A stretch of 15,241 nt of DNA from CAVPRW01 sp046727435 [NCBI: bacterium] (GCA_046727435.1 JBKPCR010000347.1:1-15241), one strand, 5' to 3'; shown: positions 7,478-14,553, counted from the stretch's first letter. Notes: generated by a model from the letters alone, not told the origin. Numbers and translations: made by a program.

Positions 7478-8185
7478 TCACTCATACCAGACGACATCCC
7501 CCACGTCTGGCGGAGAGGCCACGTCGAGAAATAGGGCCTCCGAGTCCCCGATCCTCTTCATCGCGTGCGGGATCTCCCGCGGAATCGTGACAAAATCCCC
7601 GGCCCTGACCACCTTGGTCTCGTCTCCCACCGTCAGCTCAATTTGGCCCCTGATCAGGTATAAGAAGTGATTGGATTGTGGATGGGCATGGCGTCTGATC
7701 CGTCCCTGCAGTTTGTTCAATCGGATGTTCACTTCAGGAGTTTGCGCGAGCAGGGTGAGCTGAAATTCGTCATCTGTCTCGAAGGACTGCACCTGCTCGA
7801 GGTGGCTGCCCGTAAAGCTGAGCTCACCGGCAACCACTTGCGATGAAAGCATCATACTCAGCAAGAGCCATAACCATCTTATGGGAGTCACCATGGCGAT
7901 CAGGTATTCGGGCCGCTGGCGGCTCGTCGGACCACGATCGCAGCTCAAGAAGGCTCGCGGCGGTGCTGTGCCCTGCAGAAGGTGCAGCGGCAGGTCGATG
8001 TCGGTGGTGTTGTTCGCCACCATGGGGTACAAGCAGCCGTCGTCTTTGATGCCAACTTCTCGACGCATAAAGGTCGGCTGGCCCCCGCAGCGCGGGAGCA
8101 CCTGTCGGCTCAGGACGTTGGCTGACGGCTCGTAAATAATGTAGGGTCTGCGGGAGAAATCATCCTTGATCAGTTCGTGGTCCAT
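7478..8185 (-). CDS. Cupin-domain protein with an unusual N-terminal extension
   Basis: A perfect AGGAGG (8191-8196 on the plus strand) lies 5 nt before ATG 8185, so the 235-residue frame is well supported. Residues 145-225 form a small cupin barrel with HAH (166, 168) and a third histidine at 207 (PREIPHAM), likely metal ligands; the usual glutamate of motif 1 is not evident. Residues 98-119 look like a complete signal peptide (start MVTPIRW, hydrophobic WLLLSMMLSS, then VVAG). An original secreted cupin may therefore have started at ATG 7894. Residues 1-97 are soluble-looking, contain four cysteines, and match nothing I recognise. Either two genes were fused by deletion or the hydrophobic stretch is a membrane anchor. 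Confidence 0.65.
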   Translation of the reverse strand: MDHELIKDDFSRRPYIIYEPSANVLSRQVLPRCGGQPTFMRREVGIKDDGCLYPMVANNTTDIDLPLHLLQGTAPPRAFLSCDRGPTSRQRPEYLIAMVTPIRWLWLLLSMMLSSQVVAGELSFTGSHLEQVQSFETDDEFQLTLLAQTPEVNIRLNKLQGRIRRHAHPQSNHFLYLIRGQIELTVGDETKVVRAGDFVTIPREIPHAMKRIGDSEALFLDVASPPDVGDVVWYE

Positions 8186-8437
8186 CGGTGCCTCCTACTT
8201 GCTGATCCAGCGACAACACTCATGGCTCAGGCCCCCAATTCCTCCCCCCGAGATAATGGCCTAGCGCGCCGAGACGATAGTCGTACACAAAGATCCTGCT
8301 TGGAGAAGTCCTATGTGCTCGCTTTCTCCCAGGCGATCGTGATATGGTCGCCTCTTGCGAAAGGGCAGCAGTGGTCAGGGATGTCGAGGCCCCCTGGAGA
8401 ACTTGTCTTCCCGCGCCGCCCCCTGGTAAGGCAGCGG

Positions 8438-8749
8438 CTATAGTGTCGAGATCTGCAGGCTTAAGGTCAAGTGGTCGATGATCACATCCGGTCGATAGCA
8501 ATGCCGGCAGCGCAGATTGCCCTCGCCAGTCAGACCGGGGCTGCCGGAGAAGGCCATCAATTTACGGATAGGGAATGATTCCGAGGGGGGGTCGCAGATC
8601 AGTGAGGATTCGCGTGGCAGCATTCCCCATGATCTCGACGAGACAGGTTCGGACCACGCGAAGTCCACCTTGCCGCCTTCGTCTCGCGGTATCTCGTGTA
8701 GCAGCCCCATACGCTTCTTGGTGTCGCACTCCCAGAGGGCCTTAGCCAT
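8438..8749 (-). CDS. Small hypothetical protein
   Basis: This 103-residue frame starts at ATG 8749 with GGAG (8755-8758 on the plus strand) 5 nt upstream, and ends at TAG 8438-8440. It contains a CRHC pair near residues 82-85 and additional cysteines at residues 7 and 57, but I recognise no family. It lies divergently from the single-domain OsmC gene, about 230 bp away. The frame is open further upstream to 8914 without a better start. It could be a genuine small gene or chance coding between cupin and OsmC genes. Confidence 0.35.
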   Translation of the reverse strand: MAKALWECDTKKRMGLLHEIPRDEGGKVDFAWSEPVSSRSWGMLPRESSLICDPPSESFPIRKLMAFSGSPGLTGEGNLRCRHCYRPDVIIDHLTLSLQISTL

Positions 8750-8979
8750 CATATCTCCAAAGGTCGCATGGGTACCCTGATGGAGAGATCCGGTGGAGGA
8801 GTAGGGAAAGATAGGAATGGTCACAGCACTGTTCAAATCCAGCCCGCATGGCAGACGTGTCATTTGGTTAAGCCACAAGGAGACACGCAGACATGGTATG
8901 CTGTCTCGTGCCACACCTCAGCGTCAACAATAGAGGCAGCGAGCATGTGCTGTCGCGCAGAAGACAGGAGGACACATCG

Positions 8980-9531
8980 ATGACGCAAACGGCACCTGAG
9001 CTTCCACCACCCATGCCGAAGGACCCACAATACGTTCCTCCGCCTCGAGACCCCGAGCGACCTGGACCACACATCGTGGCAGAGGTCATTCCCGTCGAGG
9101 ACCAGCTCAAAGTAGGACACGTCCAGGGCTTCACCGTCAGGTGTGACGAGTCAGGGCGCGTCGGGGGCACGGACAGCGCGCCCTCACCCCTGGGCTACTT
9201 TACCGTCGCCGTGGGATTCTGACTTGCCACACAGCTCGTGCAGGTGGCACGAGCGCTCCACATTGAGCCGAAAAACGTCCATATCACCATCACCGCGAGG
9301 TACTCCCGCGAAGGCTCGGTCATCGCCGGCAACGCGCGCACGCGGTGCGACGCGATCAAGACCGAGCTGTCGCTCGACAGCGACGAGCCGCCGGAGCGTG
9401 TGGCACAGCTGATCAAGATGGCCGAAGCTACTTGCTTCACCCTGACCGCCCTGCGCCACCCGTCGCCCGTGGCATTGGAGGCGACGGTCAATGGCCAGTC
9501 CTTCGACCTCGAGAAGGCAGGCTCTGCCTGA
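8980..9531 (+). CDS. OsmC-family protein, probable selenoprotein (TGA at codon 81)
   Basis: ATG 8980 has a perfect AGGAGG (8966-8971) at 8 nt spacing. Read through TGA 9220-9222, the product has 183 residues, with a proline-rich N-terminus (about 1-30) and one OsmC domain. The segment GGTDSAPSPLGYFTVAVGF-TGA-LATQLVQVA aligns with the OsmC subfamily that has GFCLxTQ, so TGA replaces the first catalytic cysteine. The second is kept at 152 (EATCFTLTAL). The likely role is peroxide or thiol reduction in the cytoplasm, with selenocysteine as the attacking residue. A perfect 8-bp hairpin with an AGGTG loop follows 12 nt after the TGA. The gene is otherwise undamaged and ends at TGA 9529-9531. It is the second OsmC-type candidate on the island, although its sequence is quite different from the first. 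Confidence 0.85.
9234..9254 (+). promoter_or_regulatory. Putative bacterial SECIS element of the single-domain OsmC gene
   Basis: A perfect 8-bp stem, GCTCGTGC (9234-9241) with GCACGAGC (9247-9254), encloses AGGTG. The loop has G at positions 2 and 3 followed by U, close to the GGU loop of the E. coli fdhF element. The first loop G is 21 nt after the TGA at 9220-9222. Confidence 0.72.
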
Positions 9532-9579
9532 TCAGCGTGAGACGGAAGAACGCCTGTGCTGGACGTGGCGGACCTATCA

Positions 9580-9607
9580 GACCCGTGGTCTTCTAAGGCC
9601 ACGGGTC
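9580..9607. terminator. Hairpin between convergent OsmC and peroxiredoxin-like genes
   Basis: GACCCGTGGTC (9580-9590) pairs with GGCCACGGGTC (9597-9607) over 11 bp with one wobble and a 6-nt loop. It sits 49 bp after the OsmC stop and about 140 bp before the end of the opposite gene. There is no T tract, so it is either a weak bidirectional terminator or an mRNA 3' stabiliser. Confidence 0.45.
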
Positions 9608-9750
9608 TCGACGGCGGTGCAGGTGCACCAGGGGTCGAACGCGGCAACCACGAGGTCACCCCCCGGTTCCCTCATATCACCTCGCTGGCGGCTGCACCCG
9701 GCATGGCGGATCAGCATGCAGGACACGGCCTCGGGCACCAGGATGCAGGT

Positions 9751-10248
9751 CTAGTGCGTCCCCGGCTCCTGTTCTCGGCGGCGGCGTTCACGCATCGTGA
9801 TCAGCCGTACCGCCTCGTCGGCCCCCATGCGGCCGACGGGTCCGGAGGCGTACATCGACCCCAGCACGATCCCACCACGCCCGAGCAGAAATTCTGCCGG
9901 TTGGATGAAGCCGCGGTCGCGATCCCACCAGGCGCCAAACACCTCTGACTCCCCCCTGGATACGCCATAGGCCACCGCGAAGGTGAGCCCTCGGCCCACC
10001 ACCTCCCGTGCCTGCTCCAAGGTGTCGACGCTGGCGGCATCAATGGTGGCCCCAAGCGCTGCTAACTCCGCTTTCTTGTCCTCGTATGCGGCTAACTGCC
10101 GTCCACAGTAGGGTCACCAGTGGCCCCGGTAGAAGAGGACGGCGGCATAGCGGGTCGGCATCTCATCGGGAAGGTGAATCGTGCCGCCATCCGCGAGCTT
10201 CAAGGTCAGCGTTGGGAAGCGGTCACCTGGCTGCAGCTTCTCGCCCAT
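9751..10248 (-). CDS. Peroxiredoxin-like (AhpC/TSA-type) protein, probable selenoprotein (TGA at codon 45)
   Basis: ATG 10248 is preceded by GGAGGA (10255-10260 on the plus strand) with 6 nt spacing. Read through TGA (10114-10116), the frame gives 165 residues, a normal family length. The start LQPGDRFPTLTL and the strand AAVLFYRGHW-TGA-PYCGRQL are the thioredoxin-fold redoxin signature RGxWCPYC, with TGA in place of the first (peroxidatic) cysteine and Cys48 as the likely resolving partner. The rest (KAELAALGA, AYGVSRGESEVFG, PAEFLLGRGGIVLGSMYASG) follows the family. The likely job is cytoplasmic peroxide reduction. A hairpin with an AGTTA loop follows the TGA. It converges on the OsmC gene, and the TetR remnant lies upstream on the other strand. 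Confidence 0.85.
10086..10106 (-). promoter_or_regulatory. Putative bacterial SECIS element of the peroxiredoxin-like gene
   Basis: On the coding strand CGGC pairs with GCCG around the loop AGTTA. Below a two-base 5' bulge (GA), GTG pairs with CAT, including one wobble. The loop G at position 2 is 18 nt after the TGA. The stem is shorter than in the OsmC elements, so this is the weakest of the three intact candidates. Confidence 0.5.
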
Positions 10249-10429
10249 ATCTTGTCCTCCACAGGCTGAACATGCCTCCGTTTCTACGCACCCCCGCGGC
10301 CTTGGTCGCACGCCGAGCCGCGCATGCCGAAACACCTTGACAGCCTCCGAGAGGCACGCCTATGCTAACCGAACATTCAGAAAATACGATCACAAGCGCG
10401 ACCGACCATGCCACGCGCCCAAGCAGGGG

Positions 10430-10712
10430 TGGCATGGGTGTCTGATCACCAATACGGCGGTCGAACTCGGCCCCCCATGATCCCCAGGCAGCGGCCAACG
10501 TGCAGGCCTATGTGGTGCGGCGTGAAGAGGCCTTTTACCGCGCCTTGCTCCAGGCCCAGCCAACCGGCCAAGTCGCGGGGTCATCCAACTGTCGTGACCT
10601 AGCGCACTTCCGCACCGGTTCAGCCCTGGGGCTGGGAGTTCTGGCGAAAACGTTGCCGGGCCGCCAGGCGCTCGACGGCTACGCTGCGGTGGTATTGTCC
10701 GTCCTTGCGTGA
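10430..10712 (+). pseudogene. TetR-family regulator, C-terminal fragment with a frameshift
   Basis: The segments GCLITNTAVELGP and, in the next frame, HDPQAAANVQAYVVRREEAF with ALLQAQPTGQ and TGSALGLGVLAKT are the C-terminal ligand-binding half of a TetR repressor. The two frames meet in a run of six C at 10471-10476; one base must be gained or lost to join them. The N-terminal helix-turn-helix half (about 100 residues) is not present upstream, where the peroxiredoxin-like gene starts 180 bp away on the opposite strand. Divergent placement suggests that it once regulated that gene. It is non-functional as it stands. Confidence 0.7.
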
Positions 10713-10828
10713 GACCGTTGTGCCTGGTGTGCGTCAATTGCAGAACAAATGATCAGAGATACCATGCTAACGATATGCCTTAGCAAGATTTTTCAACGAT
10801 TTGCATTGTTGGCTAGTGCCACGACTGG

Positions 10829-10874
10829 CCTTTCACAGCGGCAACGGGGGTTCGAATCCCCCTGGGGACGCTTG
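10829..10874 (+). repeat. tRNA-Glu 3' direct repeat, copy 2 (attR-like)
   Basis: It matches 428-473 with one mismatch in 46 bp; 10838-10874 is identical to 437-473. It starts in the anticodon loop, with no 5' half of a tRNA in front of it, so it is not a functional tRNA gene. It marks the far end of an insertion at tRNA-Glu. Confidence 0.9.
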
Positions 10875-10912
10875 CTAGATCAATCACTGGCAAGATTCGT
10901 ACGAATGGACAC

Positions 10913-11134
10913 CTAGTCTTGGTATCCATAAGGTGTCTCTGACGAGTGTTCTTGTCTCTCAATCCCGTCAAGCCGTTCCCCTATCACCGTATCCATACGA
11001 TTCACCGCTTGCTGGAGATGCTCGGCTACGAAAGGCGAGTAGCGCGTGGTCATGTGCAGGTCCTTATGGCCCAGAAGCTGCTGAATCGTCCACAGATTGA
11101 AGCCTTCCATCGCGAGGTGTGAGCCGAGGGCGAG
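10913..11134 (-). pseudogene. C-terminal remnant of a tyrosine recombinase (phage-type integrase)
   Basis: About 73 residues remain, containing NLWTIQQLLGHKDLHMTTRY: the LGH histidine and the nucleophilic tyrosine box of tyrosine recombinases, followed by SPFVAEHLQQAVNRMD. The arginine box (HxLRHT) and the whole N-terminal and core domains are missing upstream, where reading frames break near 11135. The stop TAG at 10913-10915 lies 38 bp from tRNA-Glu repeat copy 2, the position expected for the integrase of an element that uses this site. It is inactive. Confidence 0.85.
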
Positions 11135-11851
11135 GCACCGTCGGCTCAGGCATGGCCCTGCCCCCTCCGCTGGATCAGGCGCGTGATGGCCGCTACCCAC
11201 GGGTTACTATGGCAACGATTTACGCCGTAGATCCCGAGGAGGATTCACGCGGATTTGAGCCTGGGTAGACATGGATGGTGCTGATCGGGTATACTTGGCG
11301 ACGATATTCGAGAGCACTTCCTTCCAGTCGCGAGCCGGGCGGAAATGGTTGAAGCTCCTGAGCATAGAGCTCGGGAGCTTTTCCGTTTATGGGGATTATC
11401 ACTCCTCGACGGCTGGCCCCCGCTGCACCCGTCCAGGCTTTGAATGGGCGTCAAGCTAGGCCATGACGTCAGCCGGCGGGAAGCAGATACTAAACCCCCA
11501 ACTTGAGAGGGAGCACATAATTCTCGTGACACCACTAGCAGATCGTCGAACGAGCGAGCTTCGTGGCCGCCGACAGCTGGGAGGCAAGGGCCATCGGGGT
11601 GCTCCTATCCATCGTTCCCAGGATGATGACGGGCCAGGGGAGGGGAGCACCTCCCTTTTCGCTGTTCAGGCTAGGCCCGTTGATGGGGGCATCCGCCTCA
11701 TGGACACTGGTAGCTCTCTGGTGTCCATCGCTCGCCTCAACAGGCGAACTCAACGTATTATAACGTATTCAATAGATAACCGCTAGATAGCAGACATGAC
11801 AGAAGATTTTGCCAAGTGGTTGAGAATAGGCGGCTTGCGGCTTTACCCTTG
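11135..11851. other. About 700 bp between att-like copies without a recognisable gene
   Basis: No frame resembles a known protein. The stretch holds a terminator-like hairpin at 11352-11382, a GC-rich 6-bp stem followed by TTTT at 11638-11659 (GGGAGG with CCTCCC), and an AACGTATT direct repeat around 11750-11770. It is probably the gutted body of a small integrated element. Confidence 0.4.
11352..11382 (+). terminator. Putative Rho-independent terminator
   Basis: A 12-bp stem with one wobble, AAGCTCCTGAGC (11352-11363) with GCTCGGGAGCTT (11369-11380), has a 5-nt loop and leads into TTTT (11379-11382) on the plus strand. No gene is recognisable before it. Confidence 0.45.
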
Positions 11852-11905
11852 CATCGCCCTTTGACGGCGGCAATGGGGATGCGACTCCCCCCTGGAGACG
11901 CTTGG
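11852..11905 (+). repeat. tRNA-Glu 3' repeat, copy 3 (degenerate)
   Basis: It aligns with 422-474 with six mismatches and one inserted C, including a change of the anticodon third base (TTC to TTG) and a broken T loop. It is older or more diverged than copy 2 and marks the outer limit of the accessory region. Confidence 0.8.
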
Positions 11906-12016
11906 GCTCTGCTCCTGACTACCGCTGTTAAAATATATCTATTTTATTCTATGATAATAATCTTTATGTCAAACAATCACATACCGAATAGGGTGTCTCA
12001 TTTATGAGAAAAGTGC

Positions 12017-12046
12017 TTGACACCCCCGAGGTGGTAACCCTATAGT
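12017..12046 (+). promoter_or_regulatory. Sigma70-type promoter of the antiterminator/polysaccharide operon
   Basis: A perfect TTGACA (12017-12022), an 18-bp spacer and TATAGT (12041-12046) point towards the NusG-like gene. An AT-rich block lies just upstream (11930-12000), possibly an UP-type element. Transcription would begin near 12053, immediately before the long hairpin. Confidence 0.7.
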
Positions 12047-12058
12047 GCACTTTCGTCC

Positions 12059-12105
12059 CCCATTAGGCACGCGCGCTTCACCCGTTTTGGCGCGTGCCTA
12101 ATGGG
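12059..12105 (+). promoter_or_regulatory. Perfect 16-bp leader hairpin upstream of the NusG-like gene
   Basis: CCCATTAGGCACGCGC (12059-12074) is perfectly complementary to GCGCGTGCCTAATGGG (12090-12105), with a 15-nt loop. It starts within about 10 nt of the predicted transcription start and has no T tract after it, so it is unlikely to be a simple terminator. It could be the RNA or DNA site where the NusG-like protein is recruited, or an operator palindrome. Confidence 0.65.
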
Positions 12106-12197
12106 ATTCATACTGCTCACCTGGATGGCCGTGAGCCTGATCGATACGGAGATGGACATGGGCATGCATCAAGGACCTTACCAAAGGGGGCGGAGCC

Positions 12198-12776
12198 TTG
12201 CAACAGAACGCGGAGACTGACCTCGACCGCGCCGCTGGGGGCGGCGAATTAGACGTAACACGAGCGCACCAGACACGTCCCCAGTGGTATGCCCTCTATA
12301 CCCGCAGTCATTGCGAACAGTTAGTGTACGAGCAATTGGCTGCCAGAGGATTTTCCGTCTTTCTCCCCAAACTGGACGTATGGTCTCGCCGTGCGGGCGT
12401 CCGACATCGAATTTCGATGCCGATGTTTCCCAGCTACCTCTTTTTGCACCATATCATGGATAAAATTGGTTTTATTGATGTCTCGAAGGCGCGAGGCTTG
12501 GTGCGCGTCTTGGGAGAGCGCTGGGATCGACTCAGCCCGGTGCCTGAGAATGAAATCAACGCCATTCAACGGGTGCTACAGGCCGAGTTGCCGGTGGCTC
12601 CCCACCCCTACCTGCGCGAGGGCCAGCGGGTGCGGATTACGCATGGGTCACTGACCGGGGTCGAGGGCATCCTGGTCCAAAGTAAGCTCAACAAAGGGTT
12701 GTTGGTGCTCTCGATCGAGCTCCTACGCCGCAGTATTGCAGTGGAGGTGGATGCGACCGCGGTGGTCGTCGCCTAA
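12198..12776 (+). CDS. NusG/RfaH-like transcription antiterminator
   Basis: This 192-residue protein has an NGN domain (about 28-130: QWYALYTRSHCEQLVYEQL, GFSVFLPKLDVWSRR, MFPSYLFLH, RVLGERWDRLSPVPENEI) and a C-terminal KOW motif (about 140-165: REGQRVRITHGSLTGVEGIL). This is the layout of specialised NusG paralogues (RfaH, LoaP and UpxY types) that ride RNA polymerase through long polysaccharide operons. The start is TTG 12198 after AGGGGG with about 7 nt spacing; no ATG is available in frame after the upstream stop at 12138-12140. It is the first gene after the promoter and hairpin and precedes a sugar-nucleotide enzyme, as expected for an operon-leading antiterminator. Confidence 0.88.
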   Translation: MQQNAETDLDRAAGGGELDVTRAHQTRPQWYALYTRSHCEQLVYEQLAARGFSVFLPKLDVWSRRAGVRHRISMPMFPSYLFLHHIMDKIGFIDVSKARGLVRVLGERWDRLSPVPENEINAIQRVLQAELPVAPHPYLREGQRVRITHGSLTGVEGILVQSKLNKGLLVLSIELLRRSIAVEVDATAVVVA

Positions 12777-13259
12777 GTCGAGCATCCCATCCAGTCCTGG
12801 CCTTTGGGCATATGCTGACCATAGACTGCAGCCTGATGATGCAACATCACACGCTGCAGGACATTGGTAAACCGACAGCCAGCGGCTGCGGACGACTTCA
12901 TCAATCCTCATCATTATGCTCCTCATTTCACCCTCGCATCAGCCTTATAGCCCCCACTCTTCTCACCCTTCTTCACTCCACGATCAGCAGCAGCACTCGA
13001 TTAGTGATCATGCCCTTTCCCACTGTGAGGTGCTCTGTACCCCTGGATGACTGCACGAACCGGCCATGTGGGGACGCAGCGGACGTAAGGCTGCGGCCTG
13101 TAGCCGCTTCTGCAGCAATCGATGACGCGAGATTCCTATAGCGTGTCAACCCTGGACCAACCGTCTGCACGAGGTGGTCTACAGCCCGGTGCAGGGCATG
13201 CGGTGGCGCGCGTAGACCTTGCACCGACGGTGTCGCCAGGACAGTTCAATGGAGGGTGC
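12777..13259. other. 483-bp gap between the NusG-like and epimerase genes
   Basis: I see no gene in it. The epimerase frame is open back to 13122 but lacks protein similarity before 13260. The middle (12900-13010) is pyrimidine-rich on the plus strand. I found no convincing terminator or promoter. Confidence 0.4.
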
Positions 13260-14273
13260 ATGACCAAAGCACTGATCACGGGCGGGGCGGGGTTCATCGG
13301 ATCGCATCTCGCAGAGATTCTCCTGCAACGCGGTTGGCCGGTCGTCATACTTGATGACCTCTCAACCGGAAGTATCAAAAATGTGGCCCACTTGAAAGCG
13401 CATCCAGGCTTTTCCTATGTGCTGGATAGTGTGATGAACCGGTCGCTCATGCTAGAGTTAATCGATCAGTCCGACGTGGTGTTCCATTTGGCGGCCGCGG
13501 TCGGCGTCCGCCTGATCGTCGAGGAGCCGGTACGTACGATTGAGACCAACATCAAGGCTACGGAACTCCTTCTCGATCTGTGTGCACGCAAGCAGAAGCC
13601 GGTCTTGCTGACCTCTACCTCAGAGGTCTACGGCAAGCTCGATAAGCACAAGTTCAGCGAAGACGACGACCTCGTGCTGGGCCCGACCTCGCGGGCCCGC
13701 TGGTGCTATGCGGCGTCCAAGATTATCGATGAGTTTTTGGCCAGGGCGTATTTCAAGGAGAAAGACCTCCCTACCGTGGTCGTGCGTCTATTTAACACGA
13801 TTGGGCCGCGGCAGACCGGGCAGTACGGCATGGTGGCACCGCGGTTCGTCACGCAGGCGTTGCTGGGCAAACCGATGACGGTCTATGGCGATGGGACGCA
13901 ACAGCGCTCGTTCACTTGGGTGGGCGATGTCGTCAACGCCATGATCAAGCTCATCCAGCACCCTGAGGCGTATGGCCAAGTGTTCAATATTGGTCACACC
14001 GATGAAATCTCAATCTATGAGCTGGCTGAGCTGGTGAAGGCGATGACGGAGAGTGCCTCGGAGATCGTCTTCCTTCCCTACGAGCAGGCCTACGAGTCGG
14101 GCTTCGAGGACATGGCTCGCCGTCTCCCAGATTTAACCAAGATCGAGGAGACCATTGGCTATCGACCCACGCTCGACCTGCCGCGCATGTTGGAATGGCT
14201 GATCGCCTACTATCGGATGGAGCTGGATCAGCCGGCGCTGGGAGAACGGCCAGTGCGGAGACTGGCAGTATAG
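13260..14273 (+). CDS. NAD-dependent sugar-nucleotide epimerase/dehydratase (extended SDR)
   Basis: This 337-residue protein starts at ATG 13260 with GGAGG (13251-13255) close upstream. The start is fixed by the Rossmann motif at residues 7-15 (TGGAGFIGSH), which must be near the N-terminus. It has FHLAAAVGV, STSEVYG with the catalytic serine, and YAASK as the YxxxK pair, then RLFNTIGPRQTGQYGMV and YGDGTQQRSFTWVGDV typical of UDP-glucuronate decarboxylase, UDP-glucose epimerase and dehydratase relatives. It would interconvert a nucleotide sugar for surface polysaccharide. Exact substrate cannot be told from sequence alone. It lies downstream of the antiterminator and is probably in its operon. 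Confidence 0.92.
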   Translation: MTKALITGGAGFIGSHLAEILLQRGWPVVILDDLSTGSIKNVAHLKAHPGFSYVLDSVMNRSLMLELIDQSDVVFHLAAAVGVRLIVEEPVRTIETNIKATELLLDLCARKQKPVLLTSTSEVYGKLDKHKFSEDDDLVLGPTSRARWCYAASKIIDEFLARAYFKEKDLPTVVVRLFNTIGPRQTGQYGMVAPRFVTQALLGKPMTVYGDGTQQRSFTWVGDVVNAMIKLIQHPEAYGQVFNIGHTDEISIYELAELVKAMTESASEIVFLPYEQAYESGFEDMARRLPDLTKIEETIGYRPTLDLPRMLEWLIAYYRMELDQPALGERPVRRLAV

Positions 14274-14342
14274 TGGGTCATCGGTATACGATATAATTGG
14301 GGCAACGTATGAAGCCCAAGGTTGAAGAGGCTTGTAGGTAGC

Positions 14343-14553
14343 ATGAAAATACGCTATGACCCAGATGCGGATGTCCTGATGCTGGTGCTTCGGAACAATC
14401 CCCCAGTGGATGCCATTGAGGAGCCAGGGGGGGGTGATCGTCAGTTATGGCGAGGATGGAGAGCCAGTCAGCGTGGAGTTCCTGAACGCTTCCGCGCGCG
14501 AATTGACGTTGCCAGGCGAGATCAGCATTACCATCCAAGCTGGGAAATCTTAG
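14343..14553 (+). pseudogene. DUF2283 protein frameshifted in a G8 run
   Basis: ATG 14343 encodes MKIRYDPDADVLMLVLRNNP, the typical DUF2283 start. The frame is lost in eight consecutive G at 14427-14434. With seven G it continues GVIVSYGEDGEPVSVEFLNA and ELTLPGEISITIQAG to TAG 14551-14553, giving about 69 residues, the normal family size. DUF2283 proteins often accompany small toxin-like partners; none is seen here. A sequencing or assembly error, a real mutation, and slippage-based switching are all possible. Confidence 0.75.

Larger units (their letters stand above)
474..10828. mobile_element. Decayed tRNA-Glu genomic island
   Basis: The interval is bounded by direct repeats of the tRNA-Glu 3' end. 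It holds typical accessory cargo: a toxin-antitoxin pair, a transposase, a permease, several truncated or interrupted genes, and three redox genes with in-frame TGA. Gene density is low and orientation mixed, unlike the ordered locus after 12,000. The integrase remnant lies just outside copy 2, so it may belong to a second, smaller element (10875-11851) or to a larger one ending at copy 3. The boundaries are inferred from the repeats; no excision product can be seen. Confidence 0.6.

Noticed and set aside
6236-10248. Reading the three TGA-containing genes as ordinary pseudogenes
   Set aside because: All three stops are TGA, all sit at the catalytic cysteine, all have a properly spaced stem-loop, and none shows other damage, unlike neighbouring relics with TAG, truncation or frameshift.
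11463-11786. 107-residue plus-strand frame between repeat copies 2 and 3
   Set aside because: Low-complexity, no start signal and no family resemblance; the antisense frames are equally open.
12125-12220. 31-codon leader ORF overlapping the NusG-like start
   Set aside because: No ribosome binding site and no recognisable regulatory peptide pattern.
13200-13222. Sigma54-like promoter (TGGCGCG followed by TTGCA) before the epimerase
   Set aside because: The spacing between the GG and GC elements is about four bases too long for a sigma54 promoter.
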